The notes beneath the pieces are model-generated. The model saw nothing but the letters and a program-made list of their open reading frames with translations, ran no database searches and was not told the DNA's origin. A stretch of 64,000 bases of DNA from Alphaproteobacteria bacterium (GTDB lineage Bacteria > Pseudomonadota > Alphaproteobacteria > Caulobacterales > Caulobacteraceae), in assembly GCA_018821435.1 (NCBI GenBank), contig JAHJME010000009.1:248001-312000 (forward strand). Reading direction: 5' to 3'. The position numbers and the translations under genes are program-made. The stretch's first letter is position 1, and each line of letters opens with the position of its first letter. Positions 47,740 to 58,032 of the stretch are shown here, in pieces.

Positions 47740-47978
47740 TGCGCGCGAAAGTTCATGTCTTCCTGAAGCCCGGCGTCCTGGACGTGCAGGGCAAGGCGGT
47801 CGAGCAGGCGCTGCACGGCCTGGGCTGGAACGGCGTCGAACACGTCCGGGTCGGCAAGACCATCGAGTTCGACCTCGCGGCCGGCGACCCCGCCGCCGCC
47901 GAGGCCGAGGTCAAGGCGATGTGCGAGAAGCTGCTCGCGAACACGGTGATCGAAAGCTACCGGGTGGAGCTGGCGTGA
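47739..47978 (+). CDS. purS: Phosphoribosylformylglycinamidine synthase subunit PurS
   Basis: The 79-residue PurS starts at GTG 47739, overlapping the purC stop. It has the family pattern KVHVFLKPGVLDVQGKAVEQ, GWNGVEHVRVGKTIEFDL and a C-terminal strand NTVIESYRVEL. PurS dimers bridge PurQ and PurL in the three-part FGAM synthase. It is followed without a gap (GTGA overlap) by a small lipoprotein gene, so the pur genes are co-transcribed with unrelated-looking neighbours. Confidence 0.97.
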   Translation: MRAKVHVFLKPGVLDVQGKAVEQALHGLGWNGVEHVRVGKTIEFDLAAGDPAAAEAEVKAMCEKLLANTVIESYRVELA

Positions 47979-48349
47979 GGTTCTGGGCGGTCCTTCCCGC
48001 CCTCCTCACGCTCTCGGCCTGCGCGGAAAACGCCGAGGCGCCGGTGGCCTACCTCGACCTCGACTGCGCCAGGCCGTTCGAGGCCCAGGCCACGGCGCTG
48101 ATGGCCCAGCAACACCTCGTGCCCGCGCCGGAGGATCCGGCAGAGCCCTATCGCTTCTACAGTAGCGCTGACGGACGGACGTCCTATCTGATCACCAAGC
48201 CGGGCGCGCCGGGCCACCCTGCGATCATGATGCAGAAGGCCCGGGGCTCGGACGTGATCACCACCGGCTGTCCGTACGGCGACAAGGCGGGCTACGACCA
48301 ACTCCACGCCTATCTGGACGGCCTCAAGCACTGGACCCGCGGGAAATGA
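47975..48349 (+). CDS. Small hypothetical lipoprotein between purS and purQ
   Basis: The 124-residue protein starts at GTG 47975, overlapping the purS stop. The signal peptide RFWAVLPALLTLSAC ends in a lipobox, giving a lipidated Cys. The mature part has two more cysteines (LDCARPF and TTGCPYGD) and no recognised domain. It overlaps the next gene by ATGA. Its tight coupling to purS is striking, but nothing in the sequence connects it with purines. Confidence 0.78.
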   Translation: MRFWAVLPALLTLSACAENAEAPVAYLDLDCARPFEAQATALMAQQHLVPAPEDPAEPYRFYSSADGRTSYLITKPGAPGHPAIMMQKARGSDVITTGCPYGDKAGYDQLHAYLDGLKHWTRGK

Positions 48350-48831
48350 CCGGCTTCCACCTTGCCCAGATCAATGTCGGCCGCCTGCTGCAGCCGGTCG
48401 ACCACCCTCAGATCGCCGGCTTCAAGGACAACCTGGACCGGATCAACGCCCTGGCGGACGGCCTGCCGGGCTTCGTCTGGCGCTTGGTGGGCGAGGGCAA
48501 CAACGCCACCGACATCCAGCCCGACCCCGACGATCCGCTGTTCGCCATGAACATGTCGGTGTGGTCCGACATGGACGCGCTGGCCGGCTTCGTCTACCGC
48601 AGCGCCCATCGCGACATCATGCGCCGACGCAAGGAATGGTTCGAGGTCATGGCGGTCTACCAGACGCTCTGGTGGGTTCCCGTCGGCCACACGCCAACCA
48701 TCGCCGAGGGCCTGGAAAAGCTCGCGACCTTCGAGCGCCTGGGCCCCACCGCCGAGGCGTTCAGCTTCCGCCACCCCTTCCCGGCGCCCGGTCACACTTC
48801 GGTGCTTCCCGTTCTGGACCGATGCGCCTAG
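48346..48831 (+). CDS. DUF3291 family protein
   Basis: The 161-residue soluble protein reads FHLAQINVGRLLQPVDHPQI, then FVWRLVGEGNNATDI, AMNMSVWSDMDALAGFVYRS and WWVPVGHTPTIAEGLEKL, the succession typical of DUF3291 (dimeric alpha/beta barrel fold, monooxygenase-like). No catalytic residue is established for the family. It is translationally coupled to the small lipoprotein gene upstream and overlaps the next gene by ten bases. Confidence 0.92.
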   Translation: MTGFHLAQINVGRLLQPVDHPQIAGFKDNLDRINALADGLPGFVWRLVGEGNNATDIQPDPDDPLFAMNMSVWSDMDALAGFVYRSAHRDIMRRRKEWFEVMAVYQTLWWVPVGHTPTIAEGLEKLATFERLGPTAEAFSFRHPFPAPGHTSVLPVLDRCA

Positions 48832-50570
48832 CCGCGCTCGCTGCGGTGCTTGCGGGAAGCCTCCTCGCCGCACCCGCGTTCGCCCAGTCCGTCTTCGATC
48901 GCGCCGAGGCCTGCCTGAAGGCGTCGGACCGGCCCCTCTGCCTCATCACGGCGGCCGGCGACGGCTATCCCGACGTCGTGACCTTCGATCCGGACCTGCG
49001 GAAGCGGCCGGATCTGGTTGCCGCGGCAGGGATTGAGCTCAAGCCGCCCACCGCGCCCGACGGCCTCACCCGCAGTTCCCAGAGACTCGAGGCCGCCCTC
49101 GTCGAGGGAGCCCGGCGGCTGGCCGCGGATCGACCACCGGCCGAAGCCTTGGAGCCTATCCTGGCCGCGCCAGGTCCCGGCGAGCGGGACCTGCGCCTCG
49201 CCGGCTTGAGCGTCGTCGTGCAGCCAGCGGTGGAAAAGCCCCTGACTGGATCCCGCCGCGCCTTCGTCGCGGCGGCGCTCCAGGCCTGGGAGGACGGCCT
49301 GCGCGCCGGCTGGCCTTCGCCGAGCCTTGCGCCACCCGAAGCCCTGGCAGCCGCCTACGCCAGGTTCGGCGACGATGCGGGTCTCGATCGGGCGCTCCGG
49401 CTGATTCCGCGTCCGGACCGGCGCGTCGAAACTCTGCTTGGCGTGGGCGGGCTGGACGACGCGCTGATCCAGGCCCGCCAGCTCACGCCCGAGACGATGC
49501 TCGCGCCGCTCCGCGTCGAGGCGACCGCCCAGGCCGAGATGCTGCGCAGGGCCGCCGCCAGTCGCTCGCTCCCGCAACTGGGTTTCTTCGCGCCACCCTG
49601 GGATCAACCCGACGCGCTTCCTTCCAGCGACGTTCAGTTGAAGGCGTTCGCGGCGGTGGCCGTTCGCCGTGCGCGCATCGCGGTGGTCGTCGCCGCGGTA
49701 AAGGTCGGCCGGGCGGAGATGGCCCGCGATCTGGCTGATGGCGTTCTGGCCACGCCCGCAAAGACGGCGGACGACGCCCTTCTGCGGAACGCCGGCCCGC
49801 TCGCCGCTGCGGCGACGCCCGCGGTCGCCGCCGCGTGGCTCGAACAGCTGGACAAGACGACGGGACGGTCCGCTCGCACGACGGAGGCCTCGATGGCGCT
49901 CCAGAGCCGGATCATGGCCGCAGCCGCAGGCTGGGCGGCGCTGGGTCGCCAGGACCGCGTCGACGCCCTCGTCGCGAGTCTGAGGCCATTGGCGCAACGC
50001 GAGGCCACTCTTCGCGACAGCCGCCCCGACGAGGCCATCCAGACGCCTGCCAGCTGGCAACTGGCCGAGCTGCTGTTGGCCGCCGACCGGGTCGATGAGG
50101 TCCGCGCCCTGGCGATTCCACAGAATGGGGGCCGACTCGTGGAGAACGACCTCAAACGGGGGCGCGGAATTACTCGGGTTGAGGATTACCTGTCCGACGC
50201 CCGCACCGAGATGGATCGGATTTCGGTCCTGACCGCCTGCTACATGGGCAGCGAACAGCGGGGCGCCTTCGCCGACGCCCTCACCTGTCATCGGCGGCGC
50301 CAGCAAATCTTGACCCGGCCCGAGCAGCAGATCGTACAGATGGAAACCGCGATCCACACGGCCGGCCTCGCCGCCAACGCGGACAAGCTGGACGACGCCC
50401 AAACCCTGCTGGCCTTCGCCCTGGAAGCCGGACTCCCTGCCTATCGGGCGAACCCGGCCTTGCGGAGCATGGTCGGCCTGTCGAGCAACGGTGATCTGGT
50501 TCTGGTCGCCAAGGCCGAGCTCCGCGCTGACGGACGCCTGCCGCCCGTCGCGCACCCAACCAAACAATGA
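48822..50570 (+). CDS. Large exported protein of unknown function
   Basis: The 582-residue protein starts at ATG 48822, which overlaps the DUF3291 stop; a signal peptide ([21 protein letters not shown]) supports this start. The rest is Ala-rich and predominantly helical with repeated Leu/Ala patterns ([40 protein letters not shown]), resembling a degenerate helical-repeat (TPR/Sel1-like) solenoid. Cys pairs near the N terminus ([12 protein letters not shown]) and C terminus (TACYMG, LTCHRR) could form disulphides. It precedes purQ by 14 bases. Confidence 0.8.
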   Translation: MRLAALAAVLAGSLLAAPAFAQSVFDRAEACLKASDRPLCLITAAGDGYPDVVTFDPDLRKRPDLVAAAGIELKPPTAPDGLTRSSQRLEAALVEGARRLAADRPPAEALEPILAAPGPGERDLRLAGLSVVVQPAVEKPLTGSRRAFVAAALQAWEDGLRAGWPSPSLAPPEALAAAYARFGDDAGLDRALRLIPRPDRRVETLLGVGGLDDALIQARQLTPETMLAPLRVEATAQAEMLRRAAASRSLPQLGFFAPPWDQPDALPSSDVQLKAFAAVAVRRARIAVVVAAVKVGRAEMARDLADGVLATPAKTADDALLRNAGPLAAAATPAVAAAWLEQLDKTTGRSARTTEASMALQSRIMAAAAGWAALGRQDRVDALVASLRPLAQREATLRDSRPDEAIQTPASWQLAELLLAADRVDEVRALAIPQNGGRLVENDLKRGRGITRVEDYLSDARTEMDRISVLTACYMGSEQRGAFADALTCHRRRQQILTRPEQQIVQMETAIHTAGLAANADKLDDAQTLLAFALEAGLPAYRANPALRSMVGLSSNGDLVLVAKAELRADGRLPPVAHPTKQ

Positions 50571-50584
50571 TAAGGGGCCGCGCC

Positions 50585-51247
50585 ATGAAAGCCGCCGTCA
50601 TCGTCTTCCCCGGTTCCAACTGCGACCGCGACTGCAAGGTCGCCATCGAGCGCTCCACCGGCGCGCAGGTCGAGATGGTCTGGCATGGCGACACCGCGCT
50701 CCCCGATGGCCTGGACCTGATCGTGCTGCCGGGCGGTTTCTCGTACGGCGACTACCTGCGCTGCGGGGCCATGGCCTCGCTCTCGCCCGCCATGGCCGAG
50801 GTGAAGGCCGCGGCCGAGCGGGGCGTCGCCACAGTGGGCATCTGCAACGGCTTCCAGGTCCTCTGCGAGATGGGCATGTTGCCGGGCGCCCTGCTGCGCA
50901 ACGAGAAGCTGAAGTACGTCTGCAAGACCGTCGACCTCGAGGTCACCAACAGCCAGACCCGCTTCACCGCCGGCTATGCAGGCCGTCGCGAGGTGGCCAT
51001 GACCGTCGGCAACGGCGAGGGCAACTTCTTCGCCGACGAGCCCACGCTGGATCGGCTGGAGGGCGAGGGCCAGGTGGTCTTCCGCTACCGCAACAATCCC
51101 AACGGCTCGGCCCGCGACATCGCTGGCATCGTCAACAAGCGCGGCAACGTCCTGGGCCTCATGCCCCACCCCGACCGCGCCTTCGAGACCGAGTTGGGCT
51201 CCGCCGACGGCGCGATCCTGTTCCAGAGCGCGCTCGCCAGCGCTTAG
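50585..51247 (+). CDS. purQ: Phosphoribosylformylglycinamidine synthase subunit PurQ
   Basis: The 220-residue glutaminase subunit supplies ammonia to PurL. Triad residues are the Cys in [20 protein letters not shown] and the His/Glu of [10 protein letters not shown]; the N terminus [16 protein letters not shown] is canonical. ATG 50585 has AAGGGG upstream; an alternative ATG at 50567 overlaps the previous stop but adds a non-canonical extension. The gene ends in a shared TTAG with the convergent DUF885 gene, so purL (60591) is not in its operon. Confidence 0.97.
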   Translation: MKAAVIVFPGSNCDRDCKVAIERSTGAQVEMVWHGDTALPDGLDLIVLPGGFSYGDYLRCGAMASLSPAMAEVKAAAERGVATVGICNGFQVLCEMGMLPGALLRNEKLKYVCKTVDLEVTNSQTRFTAGYAGRREVAMTVGNGEGNFFADEPTLDRLEGEGQVVFRYRNNPNGSARDIAGIVNKRGNVLGLMPHPDRAFETELGSADGAILFQSALASA

Positions 51248-53028
51248 GGCGCCTTCGCCTTCTGGAAGTCGACCGGCATCGGGTCCTTGCCGCCCTCGGC
51301 GATGAACTGGTCGATGCGGGCCTGGAGCACCGGCAGGGGCACGCTGCCGATCGAGAGCACCGTGTCGTGGAAGGCGCGGATGTCGAACTTCGGCCCCAGC
51401 GCCTTTTCGGCTCGCACGCGGGCCTCCTTGATCGCCAGCATGCCCAGGTAATAGCTCACCGCCTGGCCGGGCCAGGAGATGTAACGGTCCACCTCGATCT
51501 CGATGTCGTGGTCCGACAGCGCGGTGTTGTCGTGCAGGAACTGGATCGCCTGGGCCCGGCTCCAGCCCTTGTGGTGGATGCCGGTGTCGACGACCAACCG
51601 CGCCGCCCGCCACATCTGGAAGGTCAGGTAGCCGAAGCGGTCGTAGGGGGTGTCGTACATCCCCATCTCGAGGCCCAGGTACTCGCAGTACAGCGCCCAT
51701 CCCTCGCCGTAGGCCGAGATGTAGACGTAGCGGCGGAAGTCCGGCAGCCCGGCCTGCTCCTCGGCCAGCCCGCCTTGGAACGAATGGCCGGGCGCGGACT
51801 CGTGCAGGGTCAGCGCCGTCATGTTGTAGAGCGGCCGCGACGGCAGATTATAGGTGTTGATCAGGTAGGCGGTCTTGCCGCCGCGGGCCGAGGTGTAGAA
51901 CGGCGCAATATCCGCCGGCACCGGAATGATGGTGAAGCGGCTGCGTGGCAGGTAGCCGAAATAGGACGAGAGCTTCCCGTCAACGCGCTTGGAGATCCAG
52001 GCGCCGGTGTTCAGCAGCTCCTGCGCGGTCTTCGGGTAGAATTTCGGATCGGTTCGGAGATAGGAGAGGAACGCCGGGAAGTCGCCGGTGAAGCCGGTCT
52101 CCTTCATCACGTCCTGCATCTGGGCGCGGATCTTGGCGACCTCGGACAGGCCCAGGGTGTGGATCTGCTCCGGCGTCATGTCGACGGTGGCGAATTCCCG
52201 GATCTGGGCTTGGTAGTAGGCCTTGCCGTCGGGCAGCGCCTCGGCGGCCAGGGTCTCGGTCGTGCCCGGAATGTACTCGTCGCGCAGGAACTTGAGCAGC
52301 GTGGCGTAGGCCGGCTTCACCTCGCCCTCGATGGTCGCCTTGGCCTTCGCCTTCAGCGCCGCCTGTTGGGCCGCCGGGATGCTGGCCGGCATGTCCTTGA
52401 ACGGCTGCCAGAACAGGGTGTCCTCGGCGGTCTTGGCGTCGACGGTGGCCGAGACGGATACGTCGCGGCCCACCAGCGTCACCTTCGGCGGCGTCCATCC
52501 CCGCTTCAGACCGACCCGCATATTCACCTGCTGCTCGCCGAAATAGCGCGGGATGTCATGCAGTTGCGAGATGTAGTTCTCGTAGTCCGCCGCGGTCACG
52601 AACCGGCGCGCGGCCTTGTAGTTGAAGTTCGACCAGAACGAGGAGTCCGAGTTGAACGGCTTCTCGTACTCGTGGAATTTCTGCTGGTTGATCAGCACGT
52701 CGATCTGGTCGCGATAGACCTGATAGTTCACCCGCTGCTGGGCCGAGAGGTCCGTCAGCTTGATGCCGTCCAGCTGCCTGCGCACGTCCTGCCAGTAGGC
52801 CAGCCGCTTGGCCTGACTGGCGGCGTCCACCTTGGGCAGGCGCGGCGCCAGCGTGTCGTCTTCGGGCCCGTCGCTGCGCGCGAGCTCGTCCTGCCGCCAG
52901 GTCCACTCCTTCTCATAGAGCGCCTTGAACCGGGCATCGGCCGGGCCCGGCGCCGCCAGCGCCGGCGCCGCAACGGTGATCATCAGGGCGGCCAGCAGCG
53001 CGCCTGTCGCACGTCCTTGAACCTTCAA
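51244..53028 (-). CDS. DUF885 family peptidase-like protein
   Basis: The 594-residue secreted protein starts at TTG 53028, fixed by GAGGGGG six bases upstream and by the signal peptide that follows ([17 protein letters not shown]). The metal-binding motif [12 protein letters not shown] with a downstream [11 protein letters not shown] is the DUF885 signature of an HExxx(G)H zinc site in a thermolysin-like helical fold. Substrates are unknown, probably peptides or small amides in the periplasm. It diverges from the CocE-like hydrolase gene. Confidence 0.92.
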   Translation of the reverse strand: MKVQGRATGALLAALMITVAAPALAAPGPADARFKALYEKEWTWRQDELARSDGPEDDTLAPRLPKVDAASQAKRLAYWQDVRRQLDGIKLTDLSAQQRVNYQVYRDQIDVLINQQKFHEYEKPFNSDSSFWSNFNYKAARRFVTAADYENYISQLHDIPRYFGEQQVNMRVGLKRGWTPPKVTLVGRDVSVSATVDAKTAEDTLFWQPFKDMPASIPAAQQAALKAKAKATIEGEVKPAYATLLKFLRDEYIPGTTETLAAEALPDGKAYYQAQIREFATVDMTPEQIHTLGLSEVAKIRAQMQDVMKETGFTGDFPAFLSYLRTDPKFYPKTAQELLNTGAWISKRVDGKLSSYFGYLPRSRFTIIPVPADIAPFYTSARGGKTAYLINTYNLPSRPLYNMTALTLHESAPGHSFQGGLAEEQAGLPDFRRYVYISAYGEGWALYCEYLGLEMGMYDTPYDRFGYLTFQMWRAARLVVDTGIHHKGWSRAQAIQFLHDNTALSDHDIEIEVDRYISWPGQAVSYYLGMLAIKEARVRAEKALGPKFDIRAFHDTVLSIGSVPLPVLQARIDQFIAEGGKDPMPVDFQKAKAP

Positions 53029-53084
53029 CGCATACCCCCTCAGAGCCTGTCGCGAACCCGCTCGCGTCTTGCTACGGTCGGAGC

Positions 53085-55010
53085 ATGAATCTGCACTTTT
53101 CGCTAGCGGCCGCCTGCGCCGCCCTCGCCCTGACGTCATTCGCCGCCCAGGCCCAGACGCCGACCCCGCCGCTCACACCCGACATCGCCGCCAAGTTCGA
53201 GTTCCCGAAAGAGAGCTACGACTACGTCAAGCGCGAGGTGATGATCCCCATGCGCGACGGGACCAAGCTCTACACGGTGCTGATCATCCCCAAGGGGGTG
53301 AAGGACGCGCCGATCCTGCTGACGCGCACGCCGTACAACGCCAAGAAATCGGCCGAGCGGAACCTGTCGCCCTATGCCGCCGCCACGGGGTCGCAGATGG
53401 ACGAGCCGTTCCTGGCCGACGGCTATATCCGCGTCTACCAGGACGTCCGCGGCAAGTATGAGTCCGAGGGCGACTATGTGCTGACCCGCCCGCTGATCGG
53501 CCCGCTCAACGACACCAAGGTCGACCACGCCACCGACGCCTGGGACACCATCGACTGGCTTGTGAAGAACACGCCCGAGACCAACGGCCGCGTCGGCATG
53601 ATCGGCTCGTCCTATCCAGGCTTCACCACCGCCATGGCGCTGATCAATCCGCACCCCGCGCTGAAGGCCGCCGTGCCGCAGAGCGCGATGATCGATGGGT
53701 GGATGGGCGACGACTGGTTCCACTACGGCGCCTTCCGCGCTCGCAACGTCGACTGGTTCACCAGCCAGATGACCAAGAAGGGCGCGGGCGTGAACGTGCC
53801 GCGCGCCGCCTTCGACGACTACGACAACTTCCTGCGGGCGGGGTCGTTCGACGATTTCGCCAAGGCGGCGGGGCTCGACCAGATCCCGGCCTATCGCAAG
53901 ATCCGCGAACACCCCGCCTACGACCAGTTCTGGCAGGAGCAGGCGCTGGACAAGATCCTGGCCAAGCAGCCGCTCAAGGTTCCGACGCTGTGGATGGGCG
54001 CGCTCTGGGATCAGGAAGACATGTGGGGCGCGATCCACGCCTATCTGGCGGTCGAACCCAAGGACACGGCCAATAACATGAACTTCCTGGCGCTAGGCCC
54101 TTGGCGTCACTCGGGAACCAACTACGAGCAGCGCCAGCTGGGCCCCAACCTCAAGCTGCCGGGCGACACCGCCACCGAGTTCCGGCTGACGACGCTGAAG
54201 CCGTTCCTGGATGAGCACCTGAAGACCAACGGGCCGAAGGCCAACACCGCGCCGGTGACGATCTTCGAGACCGGCACGATGCGCTGGAAGACCTATGCCA
54301 AGTGGCCCCAGGCCTGCGGCGACTGCGACGTGAAGATGAAGCCGATCTATCTGACGCCGGGCCTGGGCCTGTCGTTCGGCAAGGCCACGTCCGGTCCTGC
54401 GTTCGAGGAATATGTCTCCGACCCCGCCAAGCCCGTCCCCTATGTAAAGCGCCCGGTCCGCTGGGATGACGCCGACCAATGGCGCTACTGGCTGGTCTCC
54501 GACCAACGCCACGTGGATGGCCGCCCCGACGTACTGACCTTCGTCACCGAACCGCTGAAGGCCCCGCTGAAGATCGCCGGCGAGCCGGTGGTCAACCTGT
54601 TCGCCTCGACGTCGGGCACGGACAGCGACTGGGTCGTGAAGCTGATCGACGTCTACCCCGACACCGTTCCGTCCGACGTGGAGATGGGCGGCTATGAGCT
54701 GGGCGTGGCGATGGACATCTTCCGCGGCCGCTACCGCGACAGTTTCGCGAAACCCACGGCTATCCCGGCCGGCAAGGTGCAGAAGTACCGCTTCGACCTG
54801 CCGCCCTCGAACCACGTGTTCCTGCCCGGCCACCGGATCATGGTGCAGGTCCAGTCCAGCTGGTTCCCGCTCTACGACCGTAACCCGCAGACCTTCGTGC
54901 CGAACATCTTTACGGCCAAGCCCAGCGACTACAAAAAGGCCACACAGCGCATCTACCTGACGGGCGAAAACGCCTCGTCGATCGAGCTGCCGGTCGTGCC
55001 GCTCCAGTAG
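53085..55010 (+). CDS. CocE/NonD-type alpha/beta hydrolase (S15-like, exported)
   Basis: The 641-residue protein has a signal peptide (MNLHFSLAAACAALALTSFA). The N-terminal X-Pro dipeptidyl-peptidase/CocE domain has VKREVMIPMRDGTKLYTVL, YQDVRGKYESEG and the nucleophile elbow GSSYPG (Ser176), with the acid and His further on (MGALWDQEDMWG; GPWRHSG). A C-terminal jelly-roll domain (SDVEMGGYELGVAMDIF, SNHVFLPGHRIMVQVQSSWF) is typical of alpha-amino-acid ester hydrolases. It likely hydrolyses ester or beta-lactam-side-chain-like amides outside the cytoplasm. Confidence 0.93.
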   Translation: MNLHFSLAAACAALALTSFAAQAQTPTPPLTPDIAAKFEFPKESYDYVKREVMIPMRDGTKLYTVLIIPKGVKDAPILLTRTPYNAKKSAERNLSPYAAATGSQMDEPFLADGYIRVYQDVRGKYESEGDYVLTRPLIGPLNDTKVDHATDAWDTIDWLVKNTPETNGRVGMIGSSYPGFTTAMALINPHPALKAAVPQSAMIDGWMGDDWFHYGAFRARNVDWFTSQMTKKGAGVNVPRAAFDDYDNFLRAGSFDDFAKAAGLDQIPAYRKIREHPAYDQFWQEQALDKILAKQPLKVPTLWMGALWDQEDMWGAIHAYLAVEPKDTANNMNFLALGPWRHSGTNYEQRQLGPNLKLPGDTATEFRLTTLKPFLDEHLKTNGPKANTAPVTIFETGTMRWKTYAKWPQACGDCDVKMKPIYLTPGLGLSFGKATSGPAFEEYVSDPAKPVPYVKRPVRWDDADQWRYWLVSDQRHVDGRPDVLTFVTEPLKAPLKIAGEPVVNLFASTSGTDSDWVVKLIDVYPDTVPSDVEMGGYELGVAMDIFRGRYRDSFAKPTAIPAGKVQKYRFDLPPSNHVFLPGHRIMVQVQSSWFPLYDRNPQTFVPNIFTAKPSDYKKATQRIYLTGENASSIELPVVPLQ

Positions 55011-55020
55011 GACACTGAGC

Positions 55021-57108
55021 ATGCGCTGGATCCTCGGGCTCGCCGTGGCGGTTCTGGCCGCCGGTGAGGCCGGGGCCGCCGGGCGGGTGGCGATCGACCT
55101 CTCGCCCGCGGGCCTGCGCAATACCTTCCGGCCCGAGCAGGCCCTGGGCGCCGGGATCGACGGCGCCTGGCGCGGCGGCGCCGACCGGCTGCTGACCCCG
55201 CGCAATGTGAAGGCGATGCGCAGCGCCGACCTTCGCCCCCTCACCTACCGCCTGCGCACCGAGCTGGGCATCGCCGCCTGGCACTGGAACCCGGCTGGCG
55301 CCTGGAGCGATCCGGCGCGCCAGCAGGGCTACTGGACCTCCAGCGACCGCCTGGGCGCGCCGATCCGGAACTCCTGGGGCTACGATCTGCCCCGGCGCGG
55401 CGACACCATGGACCAGGCCAACAACACCGGCTGGTCACGCCTGGACGACGGCGACCTCGACACCTTCTGGAAGTCGAACCCCTACCTCGACATGAGCTAC
55501 GCGAAAGCGCCGGCCCGCCCGCAGTGGTTCGTCCTGGAACTGGGCGACGCGCAGAGCATCGACACCGCCGAGATCGCCTGGGGCCAGCCCTACGCAACCC
55601 GCTATCGCGTGCAGTATTGGAGCGGGGCCGACGAGTACGATTCCGCCGGCCGCTGGATCACCTTTCCGCGCGGCGACATCCGCGATGGCCGCGGCGGAGC
55701 GATCCGTCTGAGCCTGGGAGCCTCAGCCCAGCCCACCGCCTTCGTCCGGGTCATCATGGACGAAGGCTCGAACACCGCGCCGGCCGCCTCGACGGACGCG
55801 CGCGACAACATGGGGTTCGCCGTCCGTGAGGCCGGCTTCGGCCATCTCGGTCCGAACGGCGTCTTCATCGACGCGGTTCGCCACGCCGCCAGCCACGACG
55901 GCCAAAGCGTCGCCCATGTTTCGTCCACCGACCCCTGGCACCGCGCGAGCGACCGCAACCTCGATCTGGAACAGCCCGGGCTGGACCGGGTGTTCGCCAG
56001 CGGCTTGACCAACCGACTGCCGGTCATGGTCCCGGTGGGCATCGTCTACGACACGCCCGAGAACGCCGCCGCCGAGATCCGCTATCTGAAGCGCCGTGGC
56101 TATCCGATCGCCCGGGTCGAGATCGGCGAGGAGCCCGACGGCCAGTATGTCGACGCCGAGGACTACGGCGCGCTCTACCTCCAGGGGGTCGACGCCATCC
56201 GCAAGGCAGACGCTCACGTCCCGTTGGGCGGCCCCAGCCTGCAGAGCGGCCTCTCGGACACCTGGCTCGACCCGGATCCCGACCGCTCGTGGAACAGCCG
56301 CTTCGTCCGTTATCTCAAAGGTCGGGGACGCTTGGCCGACCTGCAGTTCTTCTCGTTCGAGCACTACCCGTTCGACGACATCTGCGGCGACGTCTACGGC
56401 AAGCTGGCCAAGGCCGACGACCTGCTGTCCGGCCTGATGGCCCGCGTCGCTGCAGAGGGCGTGCCGACCACCATCCCCTGGTACATCAGCGAGTACGGCT
56501 TCTCGGCCTTTTCGGGCCGCGCGGAGTCCGAGATGCCGGGCGCGCTGCTGATGGCCAATATCGTCGGCCAGTTCCTGTCAGAGGGCGGCGACGGCGCCTA
56601 CCTGTTCGGCTACGGCCCCAACTACCCCGCCAACCAGCACCAGCCCTGCGCCGGCTATGGCAACCTGATGCTGTTCACCGCCGACGCGAACGGCGAGGCC
56701 GACAAGGGAACCGCGACCCTGCAGACCGCCCGACTGCTGACCCGGCGCTGGCTGCAGCCGACCGGGCCGCACCGGCTCTACGCGGCCAAGGTCGAGGATG
56801 CGCCGGCGGTGAAGGCCTTCCCCGTCGTCCGACCCGACGGCCGCCTCGCTCTCCTGTTGATCAACCGCGATGCGGCCCACGCCTACGACCTGACGATCGA
56901 CGCCCTGACAGGCCCCGCCGAGGTCTGGCGCTATTCCGCCGACCAGTATGAGTGGATCGACGCCGGCCCCGAAAGCCACCCGGGCCGCAACCTTGCGCCA
57001 GAACACGCCACGCTCGCCGGCGACACCGCGCTCCACGTCCTGCCGGGCTCGCTGACCGTCGTCGTGGGACGGGTCAAAAAACATGTTACGCATAACGGCG
57101 GACGGTAA
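55021..57108 (+). CDS. Exported glycoside hydrolase with discoidin-like carbohydrate-binding domain
   Basis: The 695-residue protein starts ten bases after the CocE-like gene. After a signal peptide, residues about 110-260 form an F5/8 (CBM32-like) domain (DGDLDTFWKSNPYLDMSYA; QWFVLELGDAQSIDTAEIAW). A TIM barrel of glycoside hydrolase clan A follows: acid/base region RVEIGEEPDG (Glu371, with Glu instead of the usual preceding Asn) and nucleophile in WYISEYGFSAF (Glu491). The C terminus is a beta-sandwich. Relatives in GH39/GH79-type families act on plant or glucuronic polysaccharides; the substrate is unassigned. Confidence 0.85.
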   Translation: MRWILGLAVAVLAAGEAGAAGRVAIDLSPAGLRNTFRPEQALGAGIDGAWRGGADRLLTPRNVKAMRSADLRPLTYRLRTELGIAAWHWNPAGAWSDPARQQGYWTSSDRLGAPIRNSWGYDLPRRGDTMDQANNTGWSRLDDGDLDTFWKSNPYLDMSYAKAPARPQWFVLELGDAQSIDTAEIAWGQPYATRYRVQYWSGADEYDSAGRWITFPRGDIRDGRGGAIRLSLGASAQPTAFVRVIMDEGSNTAPAASTDARDNMGFAVREAGFGHLGPNGVFIDAVRHAASHDGQSVAHVSSTDPWHRASDRNLDLEQPGLDRVFASGLTNRLPVMVPVGIVYDTPENAAAEIRYLKRRGYPIARVEIGEEPDGQYVDAEDYGALYLQGVDAIRKADAHVPLGGPSLQSGLSDTWLDPDPDRSWNSRFVRYLKGRGRLADLQFFSFEHYPFDDICGDVYGKLAKADDLLSGLMARVAAEGVPTTIPWYISEYGFSAFSGRAESEMPGALLMANIVGQFLSEGGDGAYLFGYGPNYPANQHQPCAGYGNLMLFTADANGEADKGTATLQTARLLTRRWLQPTGPHRLYAAKVEDAPAVKAFPVVRPDGRLALLLINRDAAHAYDLTIDALTGPAEVWRYSADQYEWIDAGPESHPGRNLAPEHATLAGDTALHVLPGSLTVVVGRVKKHVTHNGGR

Positions 57109-57192
57109 CGGTTGCCTAAGGCTGACCCGCGATAGTGAGGCGGGGCAGAACGTCCCGCGGCCCTCGGGCCGTCCCGTACAAGTCTGGGCTGC

Positions 57193-58032
57193 GTGGTGCC
57201 GTACAACAGCATCAACACGAACGTGGGCGCGATGGCCGCCATCGCCACGTTCAACGCGATCAATGCCGAGATGGCGGAGGTGCAGATGCGCATCACCACC
57301 GGCAAGAAGGTCAACAGCGCCAAGGACAACCCCGCCATCTGGGCCATAGCCCAGAACCAGCGCTCCGAGATCAAGGGCCTGGACGCCGTGATAGGCTCGC
57401 TGCAGCGTGGCATATCGGTCGTGGATGTCTCGATCAGCGCCGCCGAGACGATCTCCGACCTGCTGAACGAGATGAAGACGCTGGCGGTCTCGGCCGCCGA
57501 CTATCCGGCGTCGGACCCGGCGCGCACGGCGATCAACGAGAACTATCTGGCGCTGCGCAAGCAGATCGACACCGCCGTAGCCAACGCCGGCTTCGGCGGC
57601 CTCAACCTGCTGGCCGGCGGCGGCTCCACGGATAAGATTCGCGCCCTGGCCAACACCAGCGCCACCTCGACGATCGACGTGGACCACCTGGACCTGTCGA
57701 CCACGGGCACGCTGCTGTCCGGGCTGCCCGCCGACCTGATGGGCAGCTACTCGGCTACGTCCGTGACGGACATCGCGACCGCCACCTCGAATGTGAACAA
57801 CGCCATCTCCCGCCTCGGCACCGGCTCGAAGCGGCTGGAGAGCCATCTGAAGTTCGTCAACAAGCAGCAGGACGCGCTGGAGGCCGCCGTGGGCAACCTG
57901 GTGGACGCCGACCTCGCCAAGGAGAGCGCCCGCTGGCAGGCGCTGCAGGTGCGCCAGCAACTATCGATCATGGCCATGCAGATCGCCAACAAGGCGCCGA
58001 CCTATCTGCTCCAGCTCTTCCAGCGGAACTAG
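57193..58032 (+). CDS. Flagellin
   Basis: The 279-residue protein has a GTG start (57193, or 57196). The N-terminal D0/D1 region NSINTNVGAMAAIATFNAIN, with RITTGKKVNSAKDNPA, and the C-terminal ESARWQALQVRQQLSIMAMQ are diagnostic. The central variable domain is very short, as in Caulobacter flagellins. No flaF, flbT or other flagellar gene is adjacent, and no sigma-54 or sigma-28 promoter is obvious upstream. Its stop shares CTAG with the convergent DUF4337 gene. It is probably one of several dispersed flagellin paralogs. Confidence 0.95.
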   Translation: MVPYNSINTNVGAMAAIATFNAINAEMAEVQMRITTGKKVNSAKDNPAIWAIAQNQRSEIKGLDAVIGSLQRGISVVDVSISAAETISDLLNEMKTLAVSAADYPASDPARTAINENYLALRKQIDTAVANAGFGGLNLLAGGGSTDKIRALANTSATSTIDVDHLDLSTTGTLLSGLPADLMGSYSATSVTDIATATSNVNNAISRLGTGSKRLESHLKFVNKQQDALEAAVGNLVDADLAKESARWQALQVRQQLSIMAMQIANKAPTYLLQLFQRN

